Shown here: positions 1 through 11,265 of the stretch, piece by piece
Numbering within the stretch: position 1 is the stretch's first letter
How the letters are laid out: every line of letters begins with the position of its first letter
Translations under genes and position numbers: made by a program
Notes under the pieces: generated by a model
The model's input: only the letters and a program-made list of their open reading frames with translations
Told to the model about the DNA's origin: nothing
Database searches by the model: none
From: Nectonema munidae
Lineage: Eukaryota > Nematomorpha > Nectonematoida > Nectonematidae
Reading direction: 5' to 3'
Length of the DNA stretch: 64,000 nucleotides
Assembly (NCBI GenBank): GCA_030549495.1
Contig: JAUIRK010000189.1
Span: forward strand, 62,001 to 126,000

Positions 1-112
1 CCAGAAAACACTCCTAGATGGTCTGCCAAAGAAAAAAAATAAAAATTTGTTGACCAGTGTAAATCGTCTGCGTTTTTTTAGATATCGTCTGCTTTGTTTG
101 GTCTTAAATGGG
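1..112. repeat. End of a TTAA-flanked (piggyBac-type) MITE, cut by the window edge
   Basis: The stretch ends in AAATGGG followed by TTAA at 113-116. Read from the right it starts TTAACCCATTTAAGACCA, which resembles the ends of the better preserved MITE at 38,169-38,290. It contains two copies of the motif ATCGTCTGC, also present in that family. The other end is degenerate or outside the window. Confidence 0.45.
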
Positions 113-116
113 TTAA

Positions 117-1141
117 ATTACAGAATATAATATAAATAAAAATGTAATTAATAAGTGTATAACAAAAGTAATCCTTACATGGTAAACAAAAATCTTTACA
201 TCGTCAATTTGCAGACTCCATGTTTTGGCTAATAACTGATTGTAAGATAGATTTGCATTTATTTCACCAACACTACCTATATATTTAAAAGAGACTAAAT
301 ACTTAGAATGTTGCACTAGAGAAAAATTTTTATATCTAGATCTAGAGTTTCAGGATAAGATTATTTAACTTTCAGAGATCTATTGGGGCGAGAAAAAAAA
401 ATAATAAACATTAATTTCCTACTTAATGATATAGAGTTGCAAAATATATGATATTTTAAGTAATCATTGGGCAAATAAAGATCTCTTTTCAAATCGAATA
501 TTTGACTTTTCGGCACATCACATGTTAAGCCAAAAATTCTGGTAACATTACATAATTACACTTTTAATTTAGATGTTGAAAAATTTGAGAAAGATAAGAT
601 GGAGAAAAATAAAACATATCGATATAGACGCCCACTAAAACATTACAATTCAAGGGTAAGCAGCCCATATTTTACCTTCTTTTTATTTGTAGGTATCAAA
701 AATAAGTTAGTGAACAAAATGATTCGGTGAAAAATTGAGATTGGTACATCACTACTATTTATCTTGCATTTTTATTGATGATAAATGAAATACGAATAAA
801 CGTGGTGCCCAGGGCGGAGCGCCATTTCTTAGTACGTCAATGAGTAGTAGATATGTGCTTAGAACATACTAAAACGAATCCATTTTCACCATTATATCAT
901 TTATTCTTTGTTTTTTTCTGTCAGTACTTTGTAATTTTAGAAATACGATAACTAAAATGCATTAAAATTTTGAATATTTAATTTAGTTATTTTTAGATGC
1001 CAAAATATGCATTTGGGAATTGAAGATAAAAAGAGGACGCTGCGAGGTATTGCAAGCTAAAGGAACCCTGGCAACTGAAAAAAGTGCAAAAATGACTTTT
1101 GAATGAATCTCCATTTCGGTCATAGTTTTGATCTTTTTTAA
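117..1141. other. AT-rich DNA without recognisable gene
   Basis: I see no exon, RNA gene or clear repeat here. The short minus-strand frame near 980-1,165 has no recognisable motif. Confidence 0.5.
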
Positions 1142-1423
1142 ATGTGGCAAAAACTCACGCCTCAACTTGGTGACTGTGGTTCACTTCATACGCGTGTGGT
1201 GTTGGCAAAGATGTCAAATGGTGCAAGCACGAACAAAGAATTTGAAAGAACTCTAATCGACTGGAACAATTACATGAGACAGGTATGTGTTAAGAATATG
1301 ACCAACACAGGACAAATGAAAATTGATGCGGAAGAAAAAGTGAAGGAAATCGATGAAAGTTTATCAAAGGCGAGAAAGAACAATTCCGAAACGCCTTACA
1401 ACAAGAAACTTTGCGAAGTATAG
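1142..1423 (+). CDS. Hypothetical 93-residue frame, helical and charged
   Basis: This is a small open frame of less biased composition than its surroundings. The middle and end are rich in Lys, Glu and Asp (for example EEKVKEIDESLSKARKNN), as expected for an amphipathic helix or coiled coil. Just after it, around 1,448-1,558, another short frame reads SSQQLTQLDVIVEHLSK, also helix-like. The two might be pieces of one decayed gene or exons of a host gene. I do not recognise a family, and no clear splice pair joins them. It may be a chance frame. Confidence 0.2.
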   Translation: MWQKLTPQLGDCGSLHTRVVLAKMSNGASTNKEFERTLIDWNNYMRQVCVKNMTNTGQMKIDAEEKVKEIDESLSKARKNNSETPYNKKLCEV

Positions 1424-1849
1424 ACCGTGAAACAAGCGGTATGCATTTTTTTAAGTTCCCAACAGCTGACTCAATTGGATGTCATTGTAGAACACCTTTC
1501 CAAAAGTTGCATTATCTACTATGAAAGCTGGAGAGAATTTAAAACAAGTGAGTTATAGCAGGTTGGCCTCAACATTTCAAAGTCTAACATAGATATAACT
1601 TCGTTGATACAGATACTCGAGTTTACATTCAAAAATATAGAATACATGCAAAGTAGAGAAACAAAGTGCCTGTTTAAGCTGACCTAGGTTTTTTACATAT
1701 AAAATCTAATTACTAAAAATAAAAAATTACAAAAATTTGAATATAAAAACTTTATTTGTATAATTTATTCAATATTTATTTTGTTTTTTAGGTTCTAATT
1801 TTTAAAATGTCTAATATTTTACGCATTCCAAAATAAAAAATAATTTATA

Positions 1850-3155
1850 GGAATAGTGATTCAAGTAGCTCAAATTCTAAATGTTCTTCTGAAAGTTACG
1901 ATCACCTTTCTTCAAATTTGGAGTCATAATCTTCAGAAGATAGTTTTGAGTTATTTGATAAAACTAACTCCCCATGTTTTTCTAAAGATGAAAAAATAGA
2001 TTGGACTCATGATTACTTAGAAAAATCAGGTAGAGAAAATTTATGGACTCATGATTACTTAGAAAAATCAGGGAGAGAAAATTCTTTCAATATAGCAAAT
2101 CAACAACCAGGACCAACAAGATATGCAATTGCTCGAATCGATAATGAAGTTTCTTCTTTTTTTCTTCCTGTTGTTATAGATTTAATCATAGACAAAACTA
2201 ATCAAAAATGTGAAGAAAAATATGGTTACAAGTGAAAGAGATTAGATTTAATAGAGCCAAATGCTTTGTTTTGTTTGTTGATTCTTCTTGGGGTTTATAA
2301 ATCAAAAAATTAAGCGACTAAAAATTTACGTAGTAATGAAAATGGCTTGCAGCTTGTCGAAACCTTTGGGAAAATTGTTCTCCAACTCTTGAAGAGCTTT
2401 ATAATCTGAACTTTTTCACAACAATTGATGAGCATCTTAGAGGATTTTATGGTAGAGCACCATTCAGGCAATATATGCCTCAGAAACATGAAAAGTACGC
2501 TATAAAGTTTTGGGCTATATGCGACGCACAATCTCATTATGTTTGGAGGCAGAAACCTTACCTGGGTAAAAATTTAGATTCTATTGAAAAAATCGAACTG
2601 AAAACGTTGTATTAGAGTTATTGAATAGTCTCAAAGGGCACATTCGATAACTACTGTACTTCATTTTCGGGAAAGTTACTCGAAAAAAAACATTACAACT
2701 ATAGGTACAATGAGAAAAAACAAAGCATCTATACCCAAAAATTTTACTTCTACCAAAGAAAAAACTTAATATGGTTGGTTCCTTGTTTTTATTTAATAAA
2801 AATGATACAATGGTATCTTATATGACTAAAAAATATAAGTCTGTAATCCTTCAAAGTACATATCATCATGCTAAAGAGATTGATGACTCTCCTAAAAAAA
2901 ACTTCCCTTCATAGTAATCAAAACGAAAGGAGTGGATTGTTTTGACCGAAAAGTATCTTATTACGTGGTTTCAAGAAAAACTAATAGGTGGACAACGGGT
3001 GTCTTTTTCAATATAATTGACATATCCTTATAAAAGAAGACTTTGTCACTTATGCGAAAAATCAGAAAATAAGTTTGATTCAAAGTGTTACATATGCGAA
3101 AATTTTGCTTGTAAAACACACCGTAACAAAGTTTGCACTGATTGTCATTGATTTT
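1850..3155 (+). pseudogene. Decayed piggyBac transposase
   Basis: Pieces in shifting frames match the piggyBac DDE transposase (DDE_Tnp_1_7) in order. An acidic N-terminal stretch lies near 1,855-2,110. TIDEHLRGFYGRAPFRQYMP, with MPQKHEKYAIKFW following, lies near 2,420-2,510 and covers a catalytic Asp. YMTKKYKSVILQSTYHH lies near 2,818-2,870, YYVVSRKTNRW near 2,955-3,000, and a C-terminal Cys-rich finger (LCHLCEK, CYICENF, CKTH) near 3,045-3,145. Several stops and frameshifts break it, so it is inactive and old. It differs in sequence from the piggyBac pieces in the 10.6-28.6 kb array, so it belongs to another subfamily. A 42-bp in-frame duplication lies at 2,002-2,085. Confidence 0.85.
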
Positions 3156-3159
3156 TAAT

Positions 3160-6100
3160 AAATAAATGTAATCAAAATTCTTTTTTTGGTGGTTCCATTT
3201 GGACCCGAGAGGGAAAAATGATGCTAAAATTTTTGGGATAAGGTAAAGTGTAAAATTCAAATATATTTAGTAACAAGTATGCAAACTCTCTCACTTCCTT
3301 GAAGAGGGGATACACTCATATTTGAAACACCACGTAAAATTTTGATATCTTTAGAATTTTTAAAAGGTAAAAAATTTAATAGAAGGTTGAGTTTTTACCT
3401 GTTTCGATGAGAAAACATTTATCACCAAAAAAATATACACGTTTCTTCAATGTCAAATTCTTAAGTTGTATGTGACCTAAAAAAGTATTATAATTTATAG
3501 TTTTCCACTCATTTACTAATTGAATTCTCTACTCATACCTTTCTAACAATTCAAATTGAAAATATATCCCAAAGATAGTAAAGTAAGTGTTTTTTTAAAT
3601 ATGTTGTACTTATTTATTTTAAATTTTATTTATCTATAAAATATATATAGTTGAGTTCTTAATTCTCATATAAATTATATTTATAAATAATATAAGTAAA
3701 CATATATCCTTTTTATAGATAAAAGTAATACTACATTGAGAATATGTAAAGTAATAGTTTAAAATTCAATATTCAAAATAATATTGCCGATTGGTATTAT
3801 TTAAATTGTACATATATAAATTCGAGTTTACCCATTAAAAATATCTGCATTTATACAAAACATATTTATTTATTTTTATATGTAAAAAAACATAACAGCG
3901 TTACAAAACATGGTGGAACCAACCAACTAGGTTAGTCACACCGATATGAACAAATAAGATATACAAGATTCAAAATAAGACATGAAATGAGAAATTCAGA
4001 GCATAAGAGGTGAAAAAACTATGTAATAAAGCCAAAAGCTATCACACAAAATAGCTGTGATTACGATGAATAGATAATAAGTTTTCACTTTCAAATTGGA
4101 AAGTTTAGAATTTTAAAAATTCGTTCCTTCCTCGATTTTCACCTAAATATTTGTGATCTTATGAATAACAAAATTTCCAATAAAATATATTAACCGTGAG
4201 GACCAGTATGACACAGGCATCCAAAGGAATAAAAATCGTCTGCTTATATATAAAATTTCATTAAAAAAGAAAGAAAGGAATAAGAAAATCTAAATTCTAA
4301 TATCTAAAAAAATGTGGACACGTTGCTCAAATTAAATCTATTGATTCATTGCATTTCTGAATGTGCTTAGTAAGAATAAAATTAAATTTAATATTACAAT
4401 ATGTAGTAATTTTAAATTAATATGTTCATGTTCAAATAAGTCATTTATTTTTGTTTATATATACTTGAATAAAATTGTCTGTAAAATCAAAACGAACAAA
4501 ATTTAGCAAACGAAACCAGAAAAAAATAAGTAGAATAAGATATAGAATTATGTATATAGCAGAATGCGAAATACTTAATATATTAGAAATAAAAACCTTT
4601 GAATAAGTTTAGGTTCAAATTTTTATCAAAGTTTTCAAAGTATTCAAATAAATAATTTTTCAAAGCCCAAGTTAAAATGTTATTTATCATTAAGTTTCAA
4701 ACTAAGACTTCATTTTAAATGTTATATTGATCAAGATGATATGATATTATTAAAACAAAAAATTAAAATTTTACTCCTATATTTTGATCATCCTAACTAA
4801 TGGTACATTTTATACCAGATTTATTTTGGTGGCCACGTTTCATTTTGTGTGTCCAAGCCACTATTGTAAAGTTTTAATATTCTTCTTTCAAACGGCACAA
4901 CGTACTAATCAAGAATTATTATTTTCTAAACTAAAAAAGGGAGTTTCTCTCTATGATGATCTATATTATCATTGCGTATGTTTTATAAAAACTTATGAAT
5001 TGTAAAAAATATTGAAAATGAAAAATAAAGTAAAATATAAACTTTTCAATTGACGTCTTTTTCAATGTATTTAACTTACTCGGTGTTTATTTAAATTAGT
5101 TTACTTTATTTAGGTAAATTTAGTTATTTTACGGTATATTTCTGGGAAAAGAAGAGTTCAAAAAAAAGTAGATCAAGCGTTTATGAGCATATAAAACACC
5201 TAAAATATGTAAAGTGTTTGGAGTAATACCATTATTTTAATCTTTTCTCAACCTTACAAAATATCACTCCGGCAATTTTTCAACTGAAACATACTTCATA
5301 TCTTTGAATCACAAATCAGTTTTCAGAATTCATTAAGCCTTGATTTATACCTAAAAGGTATTCATATCACTTAAAATTCCTGCTACTTAAAGGCTTTGCT
5401 TTTGCGTATGTCCATACAACACAACTTTTGTACTGCTATTGATTTTTTTTCTGTTTTAATTCTTTCACATGTTTTTTCTTTATTATAAATATTTTGTTTC
5501 ATTTTGACTAACTGTTTACATTTGTTGTGTATATGAATAAATTCTAAATTCTTCACGTTAAAATTTTCAAACGTCCGTATAGACACATGATTAAGCTCGC
5601 AATTAATATGGTTTTTATTTTGCTTTGCTGAGTAGTAAGTATAATTATATGCATAATAATGATCGTTAATTCACACTTTAAAACAGAAAATGAACACATG
5701 TAATTTAAGATTAATTGTATATCAAAAACCTTGATTTGGAAAAATTCAATTTATTTGTTTTATAATAATAATCAAATTTGAATTCTAGTGTTTAATCTAT
5801 TTGAATTCTAGTGTGTGGACATTGTAAAAATACAGACTAATAGTAATAAATAGAAACACACTATTCAAAATAAATAATATAATATAATTACGGATATTTT
5901 GTTAACATGAATGATTCATTAGATGACAAAACAAGCCTTCATTAAAACGAAAAAGAGAAGTAATGGTTCATATTGATTTAGGAGTTTGTTAAAAGTAATT
6001 GAAGCAAATTAAGTGTAAATTTTTTGAGTATGAGATTTTTTCTTCGTATTGGTGGAATGTTGTTGAATTTGTTTATGTACAAAGTTTTAATAAGATTGAG

Positions 6101-6450
6101 GTAAAGATATTTGAATACTTTAATTAAAAATTTGAACTTGAGAAACAAGTTTCCTGGTAGTATTTTGGCAGTACAGTAGTGTGATGAAGTTCATTATGAC
6201 TATGCTTAAGATTGAAGTTAAATTTAATTGTATTTTTGTATATAATTTCAAAATTTTCCTAGTCAGATTTAAAAAGTCAAAGATAAAAAGATTTGGTGCA
6301 ATAATTAAAGTTGCTAAAAATATAAACGTTTACTAATTTTTCTTTGAAGTAGGAAAATTTGAAATGTTTTTTCAATAAAGAGAGATGGAACTTAGATTTA
6401 TTCATCTGTTTGGAGAAGAAGCGATGAAGTTTTAGTGAAAAGAAAGTTCA
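3160..6450. other. Long AT-rich stretch, no gene seen
   Basis: Apart from the MITE fragment at about 4,194-4,285, I find no coding motif, RNA gene or ordered repeat. The frames at 4,784-5,005 and 5,383-5,586 have no recognisable family and look like chance. Confidence 0.45.
4194..4285. repeat. Partial TTAA-flanked MITE
   Basis: TTAA at 4,190-4,193 is followed by CCGTGAGGACCAGTATGACA. The internal motif AAAATCGTCTGCTT and an A-rich tract match the MITE at 38,169-38,290. The right end is not clear. Confidence 0.5.
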
Positions 6451-6453
6451 AAA

Positions 6454-6965
6454 CTAAGGAAAAATATATTTTAGAGTCATAATTTGTATTATTTTTGATG
6501 AGAATCCTATACTCGTAGTTTTGTATGTGTTATGTTCCATATAGTTGAAAGACACCACTATTTGATTTTGTAGTGTTTTTTCATTTATTTCTTTAAGTTT
6601 ATCGTAACATATATGATAAGATATACATTTGATATCATCAGCAAAAAGAAAGACTTTAGTACACTTATCATGTATAAACATTATGAGTACTGATCCTCGA
6701 GGCAAGCCTGATTCCAAAGTAATAATAGGTAGTAAAGTTTCATTGACTAACATTTGATTAGTCCGTTTTGAGATAAAAGAGTTTAAAAGTTGTACGTTGT
6801 TGGGATGAAGATTAATTAGTTGAATTTTTTTATGAGGATGATTAACTTTGTCAAAAGCTTTTTATAAAACAAAAGAGATTATTGAAATTTAATTATTGAG
6901 ATTGAAATTGTCAAAACCTGATTGTATTGTGTCTTTAACGCAACAGGAAGATGAGCAAAATTTTT
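6454..6965 (-). pseudogene. LINE reverse-transcriptase fragment
   Basis: Read on the minus strand, motifs of a non-LTR reverse transcriptase follow in order. KAFDKVNHP (first catalytic Asp) lies near 6,840-6,870. An arm with NSFISKRTNQMLVNE follows, then SGLPRGSVL near 6,690-6,715 (the family's SGVPQGSVL), then FADDIKCIS near 6,625-6,650 (catalytic DD). At least one stop interrupts the part before KAFD, and both ends of the element are missing. The motif set suggests the CR1/Jockey group, but the clade is not certain. Confidence 0.7.
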
Positions 6966-6969
6966 TATA

Positions 6970-8355
6970 GCTGCATTCATTTATATGTAATAAAATAATG
7001 AAAGGAAAGTGATAAGGTCAGAAAAAGAGTCGTCTCTAATATTTTGGAAAATGCAGTTGTATAGGCTATACGGTGATAGTCTATAATTAAATGTTTAAAG
7101 CCTAATTGTGTTTAAGAATGGAAGGAAAGATTGAGTGTGATAAAGTGATATTGAAGAAATGTGTAAGAATAGTTTACAAAAATGAAGAGCAGTCTTTAAG
7201 AATCTTCATAAATAAAGGATCGAGTAAACAAGTATTTTGTTTGCCCATTTAATAGTGTTAAGCATAGTATATGTTTGAAAGCAAATTTTCATTGGAGTTT
7301 TTATATATTCTTGATAAAAAAGATAAATACAAATGATTTGTATGTAATCAAATACAAATTGGGTCATGCAAAAAACATGTAATTAATAGCGATTTTTTAC
7401 ATGTAAATTAATAGTAAAACAACTGGCGATTATACAACATGCTTTTTTTTCTTTTATCCTGACGCGTAATGAAAGTAGATTTTTTAAAAAGATGTAATAA
7501 AGAATTAAATCTTCTAATTAAATTCCTATAGCTTTTATTTTTGTAGCTCTAGCTAATAATTTGTTTTTAAGTAAATTTTCTTATGTTTTTTAATATTCCC
7601 TTTTAATTCTATTTTCGTCCTTATGGAAACAGATGATTGTATGTTTTTAAAAAATTCTAATTTATTTATAAAAATTAAAATCTTAAATATATTTTTTTTT
7701 AATATTTGAGGACAAGTATGACACTAGTGTCGCAAGAAATGAGATTCTCTTTAATTATATAAAATCGCATCTAAGATGAAAGCAGACGGAAAATTGTGTT
7801 CCTTAAAAGTCATAGAGTAACCCTATGACACACACACACTGTATATTTGCATGTAAATCTATATAAACCAAATACATTATTTTCGAAAGCTTAACCCCTA
7901 GGACACGAGAATGTATGAGGTCACAAGAAGAGTATTTAACAAGTTAACAAATAAAAAAAACATTAACATTGCATAAGTATTTCAAGAGCTCGAAAAAGCC
8001 GTAGTAGAAATACTTTAAAGACTTCTTTGGAGCGTCAATAAAAGAATTCGGGAAAGAAAAAATGCTCTTTTAGTCGACTAGCTTCAGTGTAAGTAAAGAT
8101 TGCGATTTAACGAAAAGGAAGAATGCAAAGAAAAACTGAAGGATGTTAGTAGCAGACTATGATTGAAGGAACATGATATGAAGGGAAACATATATAATAA
8201 TGTAATAAAAGCAAAAATATTTATATAATGTCAAAGAGTTATATATATAAATATAAACTTATTTGGTATAATGAGTTTTTTTTCAATTTGTCAAATTTCC
8301 GGTTTATGTCTGAAAACTATATCCCAAAATATTCTCTCTAATTTTACATGAAATA
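6970..8355. other. AT-rich DNA, no gene seen
   Basis: The only structure seen is the MITE-like piece at 7,703-7,815. Confidence 0.4.
7703..7815. repeat. Degenerate TTAA-flanked MITE
   Basis: TTAA at 7,699-7,702 precedes TATTTGAGGACAAGTATGAC, then a GTCGCAAGAAATGAGAT stretch and AAAGCAGACGG. The order of motifs matches the 38,169 MITE, but the right end is worn. Confidence 0.5.
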
Positions 8356-8760
8356 TATGTTTTTATACCAATTCGACCATGATAATTTTTATTTCTGAAA
8401 TCATTTTCTTGCATTTAGAGGTTTTAAATGTCTAAAAGTGTCAATCAAATGTTCGATTTACGTCTAATGTCTACAGAAATATTTTTGAAATTTAAATAAA
8501 ATATCTATTTTTATGCCAAATGGAAGATGCTGGTTTCATTTATAGACTCAGGTTTGGCATTTATGGTTTTAAAATATCTGAAAGCTTCAATCAGATTTGC
8601 GATTTACTTCTAGATACTGTCTTCAAAAAAATAAAATATGTTTTATACCAAATCGACTATGCTTATTTTATTTCTGTACTAGATTTTGGATAATACGGTT
8701 AAAAATATCTTGAAGTGGCAATTGAATTAGTAATGTATGTGTGAAAATCAGTTCTGTAAA
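8356..8760. repeat. Degenerate tandem repeat, period about 130-150 bp
   Basis: Three diverged copies start at TTTTATACCA (8,361), TTTTATGCCA (8,509) and TTTTATACCA (8,641). Each contains an AAT/CTG-type segment, TTTTAAATGTCT or TTTTAAAATATCT, then TCAATCA and GATTTAC. No coding potential is seen. The sequence is unlike the 150-bp satellite that starts about 1 kb further on. Confidence 0.6.
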
Positions 8761-9789
8761 AAATTTTCAAAAAATGGCTGCATATCAGGTATATAGTAAA
8801 AATATACTTTTTTTTGTATATTTTGGCTTATAATACTTTCTACAATCATATTAAGTATGAAATATTTATTAAAAAAAAACAAAAAGTATTATAAAATCTT
8901 TTGAAAATTTGTATGAGAAAAAGAACCAAGTTGAAAACTAATTGAAAAGAGAACATGTGATCAAAACAAATAATTAAAAAAAATATGTATCTCGACTAAA
9001 TGGAAGATCTACTATGTTCTAATGAACTAGGAAGTGGTTTAATTATATAATATTAGATGCTTCAAAAAAGATTTTGACTGAAAAAGAAGTTCCTCTTTTA
9101 CAAATGAAAAATATTTAAATGGCTTATCATCTAGGATTACAATTAACATTTAGCTAAGATGGTATGAAATCTGAAAATTTAAAATAGGTCAGATTTATCA
9201 AAAATGGCACAGATGCCAATATGTGAGAATTTAGTCACTATCAAGATATTTTTAATTTAAATTGAATTAGTCCATCTTTTTCCTTTTGCGTCAAAGATAA
9301 TATTTTATATGAAGAACATGGACAACTTTTTGTAATTGAACAATGAACATCACGAATGATTCATCAGAAAAAAATCAGATTGGTTGACAAATATTCAGGC
9401 CTGATAATAAATACACGATACTGATAAAAAAAAAGTCAGATCATCAAGAAGATTATTTAATCGGAATGCTTTGAGAGAGGAAAAAAGTAATTTTATCATT
9501 ATAAAAAAATTTTCAAACACATATTGAAGAATATAAATTTCTAATGAAAAAAGAGCTACCAAGAAAGTATCATCATGGAATGAATAGTAAAATTACATAC
9601 TGTAAATTATAATATGACGTAGAAATTACGAGCCGATAACGAATTTGTAGCCAAAAAGATGGAGGTCCTATCGAGATACATAATTTACTGTAAAATGAAA
9701 TATTTTGAGTGATTAAACACCTAAAGTTGGTTTATTAAATAAATTAAGAAAATAATTACCAGAGAAATACTGCAAGTAGAAATTATTTT
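8761..9789. other. AT-rich DNA, no gene seen
   Basis: I find no supported feature in this stretch. Confidence 0.4.
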
Positions 9790-10522
9790 TATGTTTATAT
9801 ATTTGACATTGATTTACAGGTTTAATCGATTTTTTGACAGGTTTTATTGATTTCATAAAAAATAAACATTAAATTCTACATACTTGAAATGTATAAAAAA
9901 CTTTTTATAAGAATAAAAATTTTAATTTTGAGATGGGCTGTCATATTTAAATTATTTTGTCAGGTTTGACGAATTTTTATTAAAAAAAAAGGAATATAAC
10001 CAGTAAACACAGCCTACTTGAAAATGGGTATATGTGTGTAAAATGCCTATATACACGGTAAACTTCATCATCTCCCTATACTTTCTATTAAATGTAATTC
10101 TCTAATTTAAAAAACTGTGTCTGATCCTTTCTTTTTGGGATAAACCAATTTTTTGACAGTTTTGATTGATTTTCATAAAAAAAAAATGAATTTCACCACT
10201 GAATTACGCATGCTTAAAAATGGGTATATATGTGTAAAAACTTTATATTATTACTTAGATAAAAAGTTTCTTTGATGAGCTGTTATATATAAATCAATGC
10301 TTTGATAACTTTAATTGATTTTTATAAAAAAAAAAAGAATTTCACCGCTGAATTTAGCATGCTTGAAAATGGGTGTATATGTGTAAAAAACATATAATTA
10401 AGATAAAAAGTTTCTTTTTTGAGATGAGCTGTCATGTAAATCACTTTTTTTGACAGGTTTGAATGATTTTCATAAAAAAATGAATATCACCAATGATATC
10501 AGCATGCTTGAAAATGGGTATA
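9790..10522. repeat. Left block of a ~150-bp satellite
   Basis: About five monomers are visible. The landmark GATGAGCTGT or a variant occurs at 9,932, 10,274 and 10,423, with a diverged copy between them. Each monomer carries TTTTTTGACAGGTTTGA, a TATAAAAAA tract, ATATCACCA, TTGAAAATGGGTATA and TGTGTAAAAAAC. Copies nearest the composite element are the most alike. The last monomer stops after AAAATGGGTA at 10,520, where the composite begins. The block at 29,162 is the same satellite in the same orientation. Confidence 0.85.
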
Positions 10523-10594
10523 CAGTGCACCCTCGATATACAGCCACTATTGGGGTTATCATCAATTGGCGGAATATCGGGGGTGGCGGTATAT
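10523..10594 (+). repeat. Left arm of the outer TA-flanked element
   Basis: The arm begins with the terminal repeat and continues with G-rich subterminal motifs (TTGGCGGAATATCGGGG, GGTGGCGGTATATC). They resemble motifs in the right arm near 29,050 (TTGGCGGATAGCGAGGGG), as in transposons with subterminal transposase-binding repeats. Confidence 0.6.
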
Positions 10595-10646
10595 CAGGGG
10601 CAGGCCCGTCTCCAGGACACTTGTTCAGGGGGGGGCACCAATTAAG
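10595..10646 (+). repeat. hAT transposon terminus inside the outer element
   Basis: CAGGGGCAGGCCCGTCTCCA, a gap of a few bases, then a run of G and CACCAATTAAG is typical of the ends of ZMYM/Tip100-type hAT elements. It follows the sequence CGGTATAT, a candidate 8-bp target. I do not find a matching partner on the right, so the target duplication is unproved. It is presumably one end of the hAT element whose transposase lies at 11,266-13,040. Confidence 0.5.
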
Positions 10647-10650
10647 TTAA

Positions 10651-11265
10651 CCCATTAAACCCCAAGACCCTTTATATTTCAAAATATTTGACAAAAATAT
10701 AAATTTATTTTATTTATTAGAATAAAAAAAAAATTCAAAAAATAATATGCCATCTTATCAAACTTGACTGTTCCCATTTGGGAACAATGGGGTTAAGCAT
10801 ATATTTTCTTTCATATGAAAATCGGTAGCTCTATTGTTTTGAATGATAAACAGAATAACAAAGATTATGCAAACGTTCTTTGCACACGGCACATTCCAAT
10901 CTTGCATTTTTTTTACAGACTCTACACCTTCCCTGATTTTTGCTTTTTTGCAGATAATGAGATTGTGCTACTATTTTTACTCTTTTACCAAGAGGTCCAT
11001 TCTTTCTACTGATCTTGGGTTTTTGATCAGACTTAAAACAATTGATCTTGTAAACTCTAATTGATCCATTTTGCCACCAGTTGCTCGATGAACTTTCCAT
11101 GAAGCTATTCTCATTATCGAAAAGCAATTTATGATCAACGATCCATACCACTTTTTCCAAGATATATTTGGACGGTAGCATCCTACTGCTTGATCTAAGA
11201 GATCTACACCTCCCATATGGCGATTATACGAATTGATCAAGTATGGCTGTTGGACATATACTGAC
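10651..11265 (-). pseudogene. piggyBac transposase C-terminal fragment plus transposon end (unit 1)
   Basis: On the minus strand a frame at 10,977-11,267 reads PYLINSYNRHMGGVDLLDQ, then WKKWYGSLIINCF. This is the MGGVDLLDQ block that precedes the last part of the piggyBac DDE domain. A second, overlapping frame (10,831-11,181) ends in a Cys-rich finger, CRVCKK then CAVCKERLHNLC, the RING-like tail that binds subterminal repeats in this family. The two frames differ, so there is a frameshift between them. The N-terminal part and the first catalytic Asp residues are absent. The element end at 10,651 abuts TTAA, and the palindrome TGTTCCCATTTGGGAACA at 10,768-10,785 resembles a subterminal motif. 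Confidence 0.8.

Noticed and set aside
6454-6753. A host gene on the minus strand
   Set aside because: SGLPRGSVL and FADDIKC identify it as LINE reverse transcriptase.
9790-10522. CRISPR-like array
   Set aside because: The repeats are 150-bp monomers without short spacers in animal DNA; they are a satellite.
10450-10650. 66-codon frame across the left end of the composite
   Set aside because: It spans satellite, terminal repeat and hAT end, so it is a chance frame.
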